NCBI GenBank assembly: GCA_031273565.1
Contig: JAISRR010000160.1
Span: forward strand, 1 to 49,677
Direction of reading: 5' to 3'
Length of the DNA: 49,677 bases
DNA from: Zoogloeaceae bacterium
Lineage (GTDB): Bacteria; Pseudomonadota; Gammaproteobacteria; Burkholderiales; Rhodocyclaceae
Positions 1 through 12,947 of the stretch are shown piece after piece. Position numbers and translations under genes: made by a program. Position 1 is the first letter of the stretch; every line of letters begins with the position of its first letter. The notes beneath the pieces are model-generated. The model worked only from the letters and a program-made list of their open reading frames with translations. It searched no databases and was not told the origin of the DNA.

Positions 1-1340
1 ACGTTCGTCTGATAACTGGCTTCGCCTTCGGTATCGGCTCTGGCGTTGCCGCGCGCGTCTTTTTCAACGCCGAAGGCGTCGAGCAGGCTGGCGACGGGGT
101 GCAAAAAACCCATTGCCAGAAAAGCCGCGTCGCAGGGCAGCTCGAATTCGGAACCGGCAATTTCGTTCATCCTGCCATCTTTCCATTCGACCCGCACCGC
201 CTTGACGGCCTTGACCCTGCCCTGCCCGTCGTCGATAAAAGCCCTGGTCGCCACGGAAAACTCGCGTTTGGTATCGCCTTCCCTGTGCGAGGACGAGGTT
301 CTGAGTTTCAACGGCCAGTCAGGCCAGGTGAGCGCCTTGTTTTCTTCTTTCGGCGGCATGGGCATGAGTTCAAACTGGGTCACGGAGGCCGCGCCCTGAC
401 GATAGCTGACGCCCACGCAGTCGGAACCGGTATCGCCGCCGCCAATGACGATGACGTGCTTGCCCTTGACATTGACCGGGTTCGTAATGCCTTGCTGGAC
501 TTCCTTGTTTTGCGGAATCAGGAATTCCAGCGCGGCGTAGACGCCGTTCAATTCACGCCCCGGCACGGGCAGGTCGCGCGGAACTTCCGATCCGGCGGCG
601 AGAATCACCGCGTCGAATTCCTTTTGCAACTGCGCTGCGGCGACAATTTCTCCGGCATCGTTGTTGATGCCCGTCGGCAATTGTCCATCGCCAACCATCA
701 CGCGGGTTTTGAAGGTCACGCCTTCAGCTTCCATTTGCGCGACACGCCGGTCAATCACCGATTTGTCCAGTTTGAAATCGGGAATGCCAAAACCGAGCAA
801 CCCTCCGACGCGGCTGCTTTTTTCAAAGACGGTAACGGCGTGTCCGACCCTGGCCAGTTGTTGCGCCGCCGCCAGACCCGCAGGGCCGGAACCCACGACG
901 GCCACTTTTCTGCCCGTCTTTGCCGCCGCGATTTGCGGCTTGATCCAGCCTTCGTCCCAGGCCTTGTCGATGATGGCGTGTTCGATGGATTTAATGCCCA
1001 CCGGGTCGGCATTGATGCCGAGCGTGCAGGCCGCCTCGCAAGGCGCGGGACAGATGCGTCCCGTAAAATCGGGAAAGTTGTTGGTGGAATGCAACACTTC
1101 CAGCGCCCTTTGCAGGTCGCCCTTGTAAACAAGGTCATTCCAGTCGGGAATGATGTTGTTCACCGGACAGGCGTTGTTGCAGAAGGGAATGCCGCAATCC
1201 ATGCAGCGCGCGCCCTGCGTCGCCGCCGCCTCGTCACTCAGGACATGGACAAATTCCCGGTAGTGTTGCAGACGCGCTTCCACCGGTTCGTATTGTTCTT
1301 CCTGACGCTCAAATTCCATGAATCCCGTCGGCTTGCCCAT
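1..1340 (-). CDS. gltD: Glutamate synthase (NADPH) small subunit, C-terminus cut by the window edge
   Basis: Flavoprotein subunit of glutamate synthase. It passes electrons from NADPH through FAD and Fe-S clusters to GltB for reductive conversion of 2-oxoglutarate and glutamine to glutamate. The reading frame opens with ATG at 1340, one base after the gltB stop, and stays open to base 1 (446 codons), so roughly 40 C-terminal residues are probably missing. Visible features are the N-terminal Cys cluster ([17 protein letters not shown], about residues 46-62), the FAD dinucleotide fold ([19 protein letters not shown]) and the NADPH fold ([15 protein letters not shown]). It is co-transcribed behind gltB, the usual order. 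Confidence 0.95.
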   Translation of the reverse strand, partial: MGKPTGFMEFERQEEQYEPVEARLQHYREFVHVLSDEAAATQGARCMDCGIPFCNNACPVNNIIPDWNDLVYKGDLQRALEVLHSTNNFPDFTGRICPAPCEAACTLGINADPVGIKSIEHAIIDKAWDEGWIKPQIAAAKTGRKVAVVGSGPAGLAAAQQLARVGHAVTVFEKSSRVGGLLGFGIPDFKLDKSVIDRRVAQMEAEGVTFKTRVMVGDGQLPTGINNDAGEIVAAAQLQKEFDAVILAAGSEVPRDLPVPGRELNGVYAALEFLIPQNKEVQQGITNPVNVKGKHVIVIGGGDTGSDCVGVSYRQGAASVTQFELMPMPPKEENKALTWPDWPLKLRTSSSHREGDTKREFSVATRAFIDDGQGRVKAVKAVRVEWKDGRMNEIAGSEFELPCDAAFLAMGFLHPVASLLDAFGVEKDARGNARADTEGEASYQTN

Positions 1341-1341
1341 G

Positions 1342-5967
<4,626 letters not shown>

Positions 5968-6031
5968 CACTCTTGATTCCTTGTTCATTTTGGGTAAGCT
6001 CGCGCCATGCGGTCAATGCCCGGATTAACAC

Positions 6032-6056
6032 CGGAGCCGGAAAAACCCCGGCTCCG
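6032..6056 (-). promoter_or_regulatory. Stable leader hairpin between gltB promoter and start codon
   Basis: The arms GGAGCCGG (6033-6040) and CCGGCTCC (6048-6055) form an 8 bp stem, extended to 9 bp by C6032-G6056, around a 7 nt loop. No T-run follows on either strand, so it is not a classic terminator. It lies inside the predicted gltB 5' leader of about 100 nt. A role in attenuation or mRNA stability is inference. Confidence 0.4.
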
Positions 6057-6077
6057 CAAATTCAGGGAAAGCGTGCG

Positions 6078-6107
6078 AATATACCGCTAAACCTCTATCG
6101 CTTTCAA
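6078..6107 (-). promoter_or_regulatory. Candidate sigma70 promoter for gltBD
   Basis: On the minus strand a -35 box TTGAAA (6102-6107) and a -10 box TATATT (6078-6083), each 5 of 6 to consensus, are separated by 18 bp. They lie in the aroB-gltB gap and face gltB. The transcript would start near 6071. Confidence 0.6.
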
Positions 6108-6137
6108 GACTATATTGCAGCGCACAAATATGGATAT

Positions 6138-7229
6138 TCAGGCGCAGGAGGCATCAATCGCCGCCAGCAGTTCCGCGTCCGACGCCCGGTCGCTCACTGC
6201 GGCCCTGCCGATGGCTTCCAACACCACCAGCCGCAAACGACCATCCTGCACCTTTTTGTCGTGGCGCATCAGTTCCAGATAACGCGCTCCATTCGCCTCT
6301 GCCAGCATCGGCCCGCGCACCGGCAATCCCGCCGCCTGCAATATCGCTTCCACGCGCTGCGCCTCGGCTTCCGTCAGATGCCCCAGCAGGACGGAAAGCC
6401 GCGCCGCCATCACGGTGCCCGCCGCCACCGCCTCACCGTGCAGCCAGACGCCATAGCCCAGCCCGGTTTCGATCGCGTGCCCGAAGGTGTGCCCCAGATT
6501 CAGCAGCGCGCGTTCGCCCGTTTCCCGCTCATCGGCGGCCACCACTGCCGCCTTGTGCTGGCAGGAGCGATATATCGCCTCTTCCAGCAACGCCTCGTCG
6601 CGCGCCATCAACCCTGTCATGCTGGCTTCCAACCAGGACAGGAAGCCGGCATCCCGAATCAGGCCATATTTGATGGTTTCGGCCAGCCCGGCGGAAAGCT
6701 CTCGATCCGGCAGGGTCGCCAGCGCGCCAATGTCGGCGAGCACCAGACGAGGCTGGTGAAAAGCGCCGATCATGTTCTTGCCCAGCGGATGATTAATCGC
6801 TGTCTTGCCGCCCACGGACGAATCCACCTGGGCGAGCAAGGTGGTGGGAATCTGGATAAAAGCAATGCCGCGCTGAAAACAGGCGGCAGCAAAGCCGCCC
6901 ATGTCGCCGATCACGCCGCCGCCCAGCGCAATCAGGGTACTGTTGCGTTCACAGTGGTGGGTCAGCAAGGCGTCGAAAATCCGGTTCAGGGTTTGCCAGT
7001 TTTTGTATCGCTCGCCATCGGGCAACACGATTTCCAGCGGTTGTATGCCCAGGTCCGCAAGGCTGGCGCGCAACGCGCGCAGATACAAAGGGGCCACGGT
7101 TTCATTCGTCACCACCGCGACGGATTGATGGGCAAGGTGCGGCGCCAGCAGATCAGCGGCGGACAAAACGCCGCGTCCGATATGAATCGCATAGCCGCGC
7201 CCGGCAAGGGCTACATCGACAGTACGCAT
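6138..7229 (-). CDS. aroB: 3-dehydroquinate synthase
   Basis: Second enzyme of the shikimate pathway: NAD- and metal-dependent cyclisation of DAHP to 3-dehydroquinate in the cytoplasm. It is 363 aa, typical length. It has the nucleotide-binding segment [14 protein letters not shown], the region [24 protein letters not shown], and the metal-ligand region [11 protein letters not shown] followed by HGEAVAAG. Its start overlaps the end of aroK by 19 nt, so the two are translated from one message. aroK-aroB downstream of pilQ is a widely conserved order in proteobacteria. Confidence 0.97.
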   Translation of the reverse strand: MRTVDVALAGRGYAIHIGRGVLSAADLLAPHLAHQSVAVVTNETVAPLYLRALRASLADLGIQPLEIVLPDGERYKNWQTLNRIFDALLTHHCERNSTLIALGGGVIGDMGGFAAACFQRGIAFIQIPTTLLAQVDSSVGGKTAINHPLGKNMIGAFHQPRLVLADIGALATLPDRELSAGLAETIKYGLIRDAGFLSWLEASMTGLMARDEALLEEAIYRSCQHKAAVVAADERETGERALLNLGHTFGHAIETGLGYGVWLHGEAVAAGTVMAARLSVLLGHLTEAEAQRVEAILQAAGLPVRGPMLAEANGARYLELMRHDKKVQDGRLRLVVLEAIGRAAVSDRASDAELLAAIDASCA

Positions 7230-7756
7230 GTTTTGGCAAATTCTTTCAACAACAATTGGCAGAGCGCGGAAGGCGGAAAATTGCCCCCCTCCGCCACGAA
7301 ATGCGCGCTCTCCCGGTACAGGGGATTGCGCGCCGCGTACAGCGCTTCCAGCCGGGCGAGCGGATCTTCCACCTGCAACAGGGGCCGGTTACGGTCATGG
7401 CGTGTGCGCTCCCACAACAGGGATGGCGGCACGTTCAGGTACACGACCCAGCCATTTTCGCGCAGCAGGCGCCGATTTTCCGCGTCCAGCACCGCGCCGC
7501 CGCCAGTCGCCAGAACAACGGGCGTATCCTGCCGCGTCAACTCCGCAATGACCTGCGCCTCCCGGCGACGAAACCCGGCTTCGCCCTCGATTTCAAAAAT
7601 GGTCGGCACACGCACCCCGGTGCGCGCTTCGATCTCGTGGTCGGAATCCAGAAAAGGCCGCTCCAGACGTTTGGCGAGTTGGCGTCCGACCGTCGTCTTG
7701 CCCGACCCCATGAGGCCGACCAGAAAAATATGGGTGTCTTCTTTCACGCCCGTCAT
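7211..7756 (-). CDS. aroK: Shikimate kinase
   Basis: Phosphorylates shikimate at the 3-hydroxyl using ATP. It is 181 aa with a P-loop (GLMGSGKTT, residues 14-22), the shikimate-binding DSDHEIE, the Gly-rich ATGGGAV segment and the lid region [11 protein letters not shown]. It lies between pilQ and aroB. A strong terminator sits only about 30 bp upstream of its ATG and I see no good Shine-Dalgarno sequence, so how it is expressed is unclear: its own promoter, or read-through from the pil operon. Confidence 0.96.
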   Translation of the reverse strand: MTGVKEDTHIFLVGLMGSGKTTVGRQLAKRLERPFLDSDHEIEARTGVRVPTIFEIEGEAGFRRREAQVIAELTRQDTPVVLATGGGAVLDAENRRLLRENGWVVYLNVPPSLLWERTRHDRNRPLLQVEDPLARLEALYAARNPLYRESAHFVAEGGNFPPSALCQLLLKEFAKTCVLSM

Positions 7757-7784
7757 TCTATGCGAAGCCCGGTTTTTTCAGGGC

Positions 7785-7815
7785 ATAAAAAAGGCCGGAA
7801 ACCCGGCCTTTTTTT
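7785..7815 (-). terminator. Rho-independent terminator after pilQ
   Basis: A perfect 8 bp stem (AAGGCCGG at 7791-7798 with CCGGCCTT at 7803-7810) closes a 4 nt loop. It is flanked by A-runs on one side and T-runs on the other, so it can work in both directions. On the minus strand it lies 16 nt after the pilQ stop and would end pilMNOPQ transcription just before aroK. Confidence 0.8.
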
Positions 7816-7830
7816 GTGCGGGAAACGTGC

Positions 7831-9957
7831 TCAGTTTCCTACCGAGAGATTTTCATTGACGATTCTGGGCGTGATGAACACCAGCAGTTCCGACTTTTCC
7901 GTGAGGCGCGAATTCGAACGGAAAGCATACCCCAGAATAGGGATGTCACCCAGCAGGGGCACTTTGTCCGTGTCATTACGCGTCGTCAGTTCGTAGATAC
8001 CACCGATCACGACCGTGCCGCCATTTTCCACCAACACGCTGGTCTGTACTTTTTTGGTGTTGATGGCCACACCGCCCGCCAGGGTTTCACCGCGCGAATC
8101 CTTGTTGATTTCGAGCTTCATGGAAACCTTGCCATCCGGCGTAATGTGCGGCGTCACTTTCAGGGAAAGTACGGCCTTCTTGAAAGACACGCTGGTGGAC
8201 CCCGAACTGGAGGCTTCCTGATAGGGAATTTCCACCCCCTGTTCAATCAGGGCTTCACCCTGATCCGAGGTCATGATGCGCGGGCTGGAGACCACGCGCC
8301 CTTTGAGATCCGCTTCCAGCGCAGAGATTTCCAGGTTCAGCATACGTGTTCCTTGCCGATTGCTGAGCAAGAAAGAGAACAAGGACGGCTCTACACCGCC
8401 GTATGAACCAGCGGGGAAATTGACCTGATTAAATGCTGGAAATTCAGCTTGGCCTTCAACACCACCCGCCGGATTTGTAGCAATGCTATTAGTGCCATTG
8501 TACATTCTCAGCGTCTGGTTATTATCACCGCCAACACCCAACCATGAACCGCCATTGGTATAACTCTTGCCATGCAGCAGCCCCAACCGCACCCCCAGAT
8601 TTTTCGCAAACTGGTCCGTCGCTTCCACGATGCGCGCCTCAATCAAGACCTGGCGCAACGGAATATCAACCGTCGCCACGATACGACGCAGTTCTTCCAG
8701 ACGGGTCGGCGTATCCTGAATGAAAATCATGTTGGTGCGCGGATCGATCACGGCGCTGCCCCGCTTGGAGAGCAGACTGCGATCCTTGTCGGTGAGAATC
8801 TCCTTGAAAGCCTTGGCTTCATGGTAATTCAACTGGAATGTTTCCGTCACCAGAGGCTCCAGCTCCTCCAGTTGCAAAACGGATTCATACTGGAGCTTTT
8901 CACGCGTCGCGATTTCATCGCGCGGCGCGATCAGCAAGACGTTGCCATTCTTGCGCATATCCAGCCCTTTTTGCTGGAAAATGATGTCAATCACCTGATC
9001 GGCCGGCACATCTTTCAACACCAGCGTGGTCGTACCCGCCACGGTTTCACTGATGACGGCGTTCAAGCCCAGTTCTTCCGCCATCAAACGCAACAGGGCG
9101 CGCACATCGCCATTCTGATAATTGATGCTGATGCGTGGCCCCTGATAGCCAATCTTGCTGCTTTGCACCAGTTTGTTGGGATCTTCGATGATCGCCTTGA
9201 CTTCCACCACGAACTGGTTTTCCATCTGATAGGCGTTATGCTCCCATGTGCCTTGCGAAGTAATCGTCAAGCGCACATTGCCGGACTTGTCTTCCGTCGC
9301 GATGGAAGTCACCGGCGTCGCGAAATCGACAACATCCATGCGCCGCCGCAGATTATCCGGCAAGCTGGTCTTCAGAAAATCGACCACCAGATTATTGCCT
9401 TGCTGGCGAATATCGATACCCGCGCCCGCATCCGACAGGTCGACGATAATTCTCCCTTCGCCGGCTTGCCCTCTGCGGAAAGCCAGATCACGAATTTCAT
9501 GTCGCGCCCCCGTACCCGGTGTAAATGAGGGCGTCGTTGCCGATGTACTGGCATTTTCCAATGGCGTCAGCGTCACCAGCACGGCAGAGTCGCCTTCCAG
9601 TTTCGCCGCATAGTGCATGTTGCGCACCAGATTCAGGAGCACGCGCGTACGCTCGCCCACCTGAACCACATCCAGACTGGTCAGGTCACCTTCCCTTATG
9701 CTCTTCTGATTGGCCCCCAGAGCGTTCGTCGTCGCTTTGAAATCCAGCGCGATGCGAGGAGGATTGGTAACGCTGAATTCCGTCGGAAGCTCATCCAGCG
9801 GATTTTTCAGGTCTATTTTCAGCAAAATGGCAGTGCCTTGCCGAACGACATTAACCGCTGTGATCGCATTATCCCCGGACTCCGCTGCGCCCACAAATGC
9901 CGGAAACATCGCCATCAAGGCAACGACCCAAATCAAGATTTGTCTAACGTGTTTCAT
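7831..9957 (-). CDS. pilQ: Type IV pilus secretin PilQ
   Basis: Outer membrane secretin through which the type IV pilus is extruded and retracted. It is 708 aa, with a signal peptide (about residues 1-24), AMIN domains in the first 250 residues that bind peptidoglycan, an STN/N0 domain (NYQNGDVRALLRLMAEELGLN), N1 domain(s), and the C-terminal secretin domain with the signature VLIEARIVEA and the conserved end VPLLGDIPILGYAFRS. A strong ribosome site (AAGGAGG) precedes the ATG, which overlaps pilP by 4 nt. It is the last gene of pilMNOPQ. Confidence 0.97.
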   Translation of the reverse strand: MKHVRQILIWVVALMAMFPAFVGAAESGDNAITAVNVVRQGTAILLKIDLKNPLDELPTEFSVTNPPRIALDFKATTNALGANQKSIREGDLTSLDVVQVGERTRVLLNLVRNMHYAAKLEGDSAVLVTLTPLENASTSATTPSFTPGTGARHEIRDLAFRRGQAGEGRIIVDLSDAGAGIDIRQQGNNLVVDFLKTSLPDNLRRRMDVVDFATPVTSIATEDKSGNVRLTITSQGTWEHNAYQMENQFVVEVKAIIEDPNKLVQSSKIGYQGPRISINYQNGDVRALLRLMAEELGLNAVISETVAGTTTLVLKDVPADQVIDIIFQQKGLDMRKNGNVLLIAPRDEIATREKLQYESVLQLEELEPLVTETFQLNYHEAKAFKEILTDKDRSLLSKRGSAVIDPRTNMIFIQDTPTRLEELRRIVATVDIPLRQVLIEARIVEATDQFAKNLGVRLGLLHGKSYTNGGSWLGVGGDNNQTLRMYNGTNSIATNPAGGVEGQAEFPAFNQVNFPAGSYGGVEPSLFSFLLSNRQGTRMLNLEISALEADLKGRVVSSPRIMTSDQGEALIEQGVEIPYQEASSSGSTSVSFKKAVLSLKVTPHITPDGKVSMKLEINKDSRGETLAGGVAINTKKVQTSVLVENGGTVVIGGIYELTTRNDTDKVPLLGDIPILGYAFRSNSRLTEKSELLVFITPRIVNENLSVGN

Positions 9958-10487
9958 TTACCATCCTCCTTAACCTGCAATTGCAGCGCATTGATACGCT
10001 CAACCCATTCACCACTGCTATCTTCGATCACTTCCTTGATGACGATTTCCTGCTCCTTGATTTGCGTAATCACGCCAAAATCAACGCCCAGCCAATCGCC
10101 GACTTTAACCTGTTTGATCAACTGCAACGACTCAACCTGAACCGCTGCCATCTGCTGATTGTTGAGATTCATGATGCCAATAAGCTGAACGGATTCCAAC
10201 GGAACCTTTTCCAGAATATTGTTACGCAAATCCCTGGCTTCAAAATCAGGTTCGCCCTCCCTCCCTGTGCGCCCACTCCTGCCTTCCGGGATAATCTTGC
10301 TGCTGTTGAAGGGATCAAGCAAATTTGCCACCTCGTAAGGCACCGCCTCATAAGGCTTGATCTGCGGTATAGGCTCAACTCTGGCGCGCATACCTTTGGC
10401 TTGCTCATCCATCCAGTTCCGGATATTTTCCTGATCGCTACACGCGGCAACCAGCAAGGCAATCAAAACAATACAGACCTTGTTCAT
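9954..10487 (-). CDS. pilP: Type IV pilus assembly lipoprotein PilP
   Basis: Inner-membrane lipoprotein that links the PilMNO platform to the PilQ secretin. It is 177 aa. The N-terminus is a lipoprotein signal (MNKVCIVLIALLVAAC, lipobox Cys16). The rest is the soluble beta-sandwich domain with VESLQLIKQVKVGDWLGVDFGVITQI. A good ribosome site (AGAGGAA) precedes the ATG. The stop overlaps the pilQ start by 4 nt. Confidence 0.95.
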   Translation of the reverse strand: MNKVCIVLIALLVAACSDQENIRNWMDEQAKGMRARVEPIPQIKPYEAVPYEVANLLDPFNSSKIIPEGRSGRTGREGEPDFEARDLRNNILEKVPLESVQLIGIMNLNNQQMAAVQVESLQLIKQVKVGDWLGVDFGVITQIKEQEIVIKEVIEDSSGEWVERINALQLQVKEDGK

Positions 10488-10502
10488 TTCCTCTTGCCTC
10501 CT

Positions 10503-11102
10503 TTATTGAGCAGCTGCAGTTTCAGTGGCCTCAAGATAACGGAAAGTCTTGAGCTTCATTTCCATGACCAGCTTGCCACCCTGCCCCGGCGAAACGCGGA
10601 TGTCATTCAACGTCACGATACGCGGCAATTTGGCAATATCCGCAGCAAAAGCGCCGAATTCATGGTAGTTGCCATTGACCTTGACATCAATCGGCAATTC
10701 CGCATAAAAGTCCTTGCTTACTGAAGCCTCCGGTTTGAACAAATCGAATTGCAACCCTTGTCCCAGACCAGACTGATTCACTTCGGCCAGCAAAGACTCT
10801 ACTTCAGTTTTATCAGGCAACTGTTTCAAGAGCGCGCCAAACGACCTGTCAATTTCTTCAAGCTGCCGCCGGTATAAATCCAGACTGATGGAGGCTTGCT
10901 TGCTGGTGATAAACTCCTCTTTCAACTGCTCCTCTTCCCTTTGGGCCGCATCAAGCTCACTCCATTGAGGCGCCAACAAAATAGCCCCCAAAAGCACAAC
11001 GACACCAACAAGAATAAGCACCAATACCGTCAACCTCGGTATCGGCAACCATGTCCCGGGGTCCTTGTTGGACAGGCAACGAAAATCTTCACTGATGCTC
11101 AT
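10503..11102 (-). CDS. pilO: Type IV pilus inner-membrane protein PilO
   Basis: Bitopic inner-membrane protein that dimerises with PilN as part of the alignment complex. It is 199 aa, with one membrane segment (about residues 24-48, LTVLVLILVGVVVLLGAIL), then a coiled coil (about 50-100) and a ferredoxin-like periplasmic domain. Its ATG overlaps the pilN stop by 4 nt, and pilP follows after 15 nt. Confidence 0.95.
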   Translation of the reverse strand: MSISEDFRCLSNKDPGTWLPIPRLTVLVLILVGVVVLLGAILLAPQWSELDAAQREEEQLKEEFITSKQASISLDLYRRQLEEIDRSFGALLKQLPDKTEVESLLAEVNQSGLGQGLQFDLFKPEASVSKDFYAELPIDVKVNGNYHEFGAFAADIAKLPRIVTLNDIRVSPGQGGKLVMEMKLKTFRYLEATETAAAQ

Positions 11103-11695
11103 AATTCCTCGCCTCCCTTGGCTGCTGTGGCCGCAAGCGCAGCCGCCTCAGCTTTATCCGGTACCAACTGAAAACTCAAAGAAAATTCAGGAATGCGCCG
11201 CCCGTTAACCACAGAAGCCTTGACTTCTATCAGCTGGGAGGCCGCCATCCAATTGGAAGACTCAATGTTACGCATGAAGTTCGACACACGCGAGTTGGAT
11301 TGCGTATAGCCCTTGACCGTCACCAAACGCCCGGCCTGCTGCACCGAAGTCAGATAAATGCCCTCCGGCGTCCGTCGCACCAGTTCACTCAACAAATGAA
11401 CGGTATTGGCACGATCACTTTGCAGGGATTCGATCGCATTTTTGCGCCCCAGCAACGCCTGGGTCTGCGCCTTGATTTTGGCGATTTCCTCAACTTGCGC
11501 CTTTGCAGCGTCACTCGCATCCTGCAACGTCTTGTTGGTATCGCGCTGGTTCGAGATGGCGGCCGAAATGGCCAGATAGGCCAGAAGGACGACCAGAGCG
11601 CCAAGGACACTGAACATCACCGCCATGGAATAGAACTGACGCCGTTTGGCTTTACGGATTTCTTCCCTGTAAGGAAGCAGATTAATGCGAATCAT
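11099..11695 (-). CDS. pilN: Type IV pilus inner-membrane protein PilN
   Basis: Partner of PilO. Its cytoplasmic tail docks into PilM through the conserved N-terminal motif, here IRINLLPYREE (residues 2-12). It is 198 aa, with one membrane helix (about 22-45), a coiled-coil stretch (about 50-85) and the C-terminal Fimbrial assembly PilN domain. Overlaps of 4 nt with both pilM and pilO point to translational coupling. Confidence 0.96.
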   Translation of the reverse strand: MIRINLLPYREEIRKAKRRQFYSMAVMFSVLGALVVLLAYLAISAAISNQRDTNKTLQDASDAAKAQVEEIAKIKAQTQALLGRKNAIESLQSDRANTVHLLSELVRRTPEGIYLTSVQQAGRLVTVKGYTQSNSRVSNFMRNIESSNWMAASQLIEVKASVVNGRRIPEFSLSFQLVPDKAEAAALAATAAKGGEEL

Positions 11696-12777
11696 GATGG
11701 ATCAAACCTCCGCAACGCCAGACCACAAGCATTCATCAATGAGGGCGCATCAGTTTGCAGGCTGTTGGAGCGTACCTTGTCGGAGAGCGTCATCCCTGCA
11801 AAAGGATTGGCAACGATGGTGTTGACCTGGGTTCTGGCCGCCACCAGCTTGTCGATACCGCGAATCGCAGCGCACCCCCCCGCCAGCACAATGTGGTCAA
11901 CCTTGTTGAATTGCGTGGAGGTGAAGAAAAATTGCAGGGCGCGCGCCACTTCCAGAGCCAGATTGTCGGAAAACTGCGGCAGCAGTTCCGTTTCATAATC
12001 GTCGGGAAGGTTGCCGGAGCGCTTGGCGGTTTCGGCTTCGCCATAACTCATGCCGTAACGCCGCACGATGTCCTGGGTCAAAACGCTGCCGCCAAACGCC
12101 TGCTCCTTGACATAGACCGGAGTATCGTCGCGCAGTACTGTCAGGCGCATAGCGCTCGTCCCGATATCCAGCAGGGCGACCACTGGCGTGGCATCAATGC
12201 GTGGCAACTGCCCGGATACCAGTTCGAAGGCAGACAACGCCGCATAGGACTCGACATCCATCACGACCACCTTCAACCCGACCGCCTCGGCAATCGCCAG
12301 ACGATCATCAACCCGGTCTTTCTTGGAAGCGACGAGCAGGACTTCAAGTTCACCAGGCGATGAAGCCGCCGGCCCCATCACCTGATAGTCCAGATTGATT
12401 TCGTCGATGGCGAAGGGGACATGCTGCCCCGCTTCCGCCTCCACAAAAGCATCCAGCTCATCTTCGCGCAGCCCGGACTGAACGATGATTTTTTTGGAAA
12501 TCACGGCCGCTGCAGGCAGCGCCATGGCTACGGTACGCACTGATGTTGACATGCGTTTCCAAGCGCTGCGTACCCCCGACTGGACGGCATCGACGTTGGC
12601 GATAATGCCATCGACAACAGCGTCCTTGGGCAACGTCTCAATGACGTAACGCTCGACTCGATACCCGTTGCGACCGGCTTCAGACAGTTCAACCATCTTC
12701 ACCGCAGAAGAACAAATATCCAATCCGAGCAACGTACGCGCCTTGGAATTGAAAAAGGATAGATCCAAGCTCACCAC
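11692..12777 (-). CDS. pilM: Type IV pilus assembly protein PilM
   Basis: Cytoplasmic actin-like ATPase-fold protein that forms the base of the pilus alignment complex. It is up to 361 aa, with LGLDICSSAVKMVEL near the N-terminus (phosphate-1-like motif), ALLDIGTSAMRLTV (phosphate-2) and VLAGGCAAIRGID (adenosine motif). The start is uncertain. Tandem GTG codons at 12777 and 12774 follow GGGAGGG so closely (1 and 4 nt) that the second GTG, or a TTG at 12768, may be used. It is the first gene of the operon, divergent from mrcA. Confidence 0.95.
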   Translation of the reverse strand: MVSLDLSFFNSKARTLLGLDICSSAVKMVELSEAGRNGYRVERYVIETLPKDAVVDGIIANVDAVQSGVRSAWKRMSTSVRTVAMALPAAAVISKKIIVQSGLREDELDAFVEAEAGQHVPFAIDEINLDYQVMGPAASSPGELEVLLVASKKDRVDDRLAIAEAVGLKVVVMDVESYAALSAFELVSGQLPRIDATPVVALLDIGTSAMRLTVLRDDTPVYVKEQAFGGSVLTQDIVRRYGMSYGEAETAKRSGNLPDDYETELLPQFSDNLALEVARALQFFFTSTQFNKVDHIVLAGGCAAIRGIDKLVAARTQVNTIVANPFAGMTLSDKVRSNSLQTDAPSLMNACGLALRRFDPS

Positions 12778-12839
12778 CCCTCCCAGAAAATAATCATTAA
12801 AAATCGGCAGTTACGGCAACAACCAATAATTTACATTAG

Positions 12840-12868
12840 ATGCTAGCAACAAGTTAATGCAATGTAAA
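12840..12868 (-). promoter_or_regulatory. Candidate promoter for pilMNOPQ
   Basis: Minus-strand TTTACA (12863-12868, 5 of 6 to the -35 consensus), 17 bp spacer and TAGCAT (12840-12845, 4 of 6) in the AT-richer gap between pilM and mrcA. The predicted start lies about 60 nt before the pilM start codon. Confidence 0.45.
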
Positions 12869-12909
12869 GCAATTTATTTGTCTTATGCGCGACTTTTGTG
12901 CAGGACGGG

Positions 12910-12915
12910 TATAAT
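12910..12915 (+). promoter_or_regulatory. Candidate -10 box for mrcA
   Basis: A perfect TATAAT lies 32 bp before the mrcA ATG. No good -35 hexamer is found at 16-18 bp, so the promoter is supported mainly by the -10 box and its position. It is back to back with the pilM promoter. Confidence 0.5.
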
Positions 12916-12947
12916 GCGCCGCACTTCATCCTCTGACAATACCTGCG

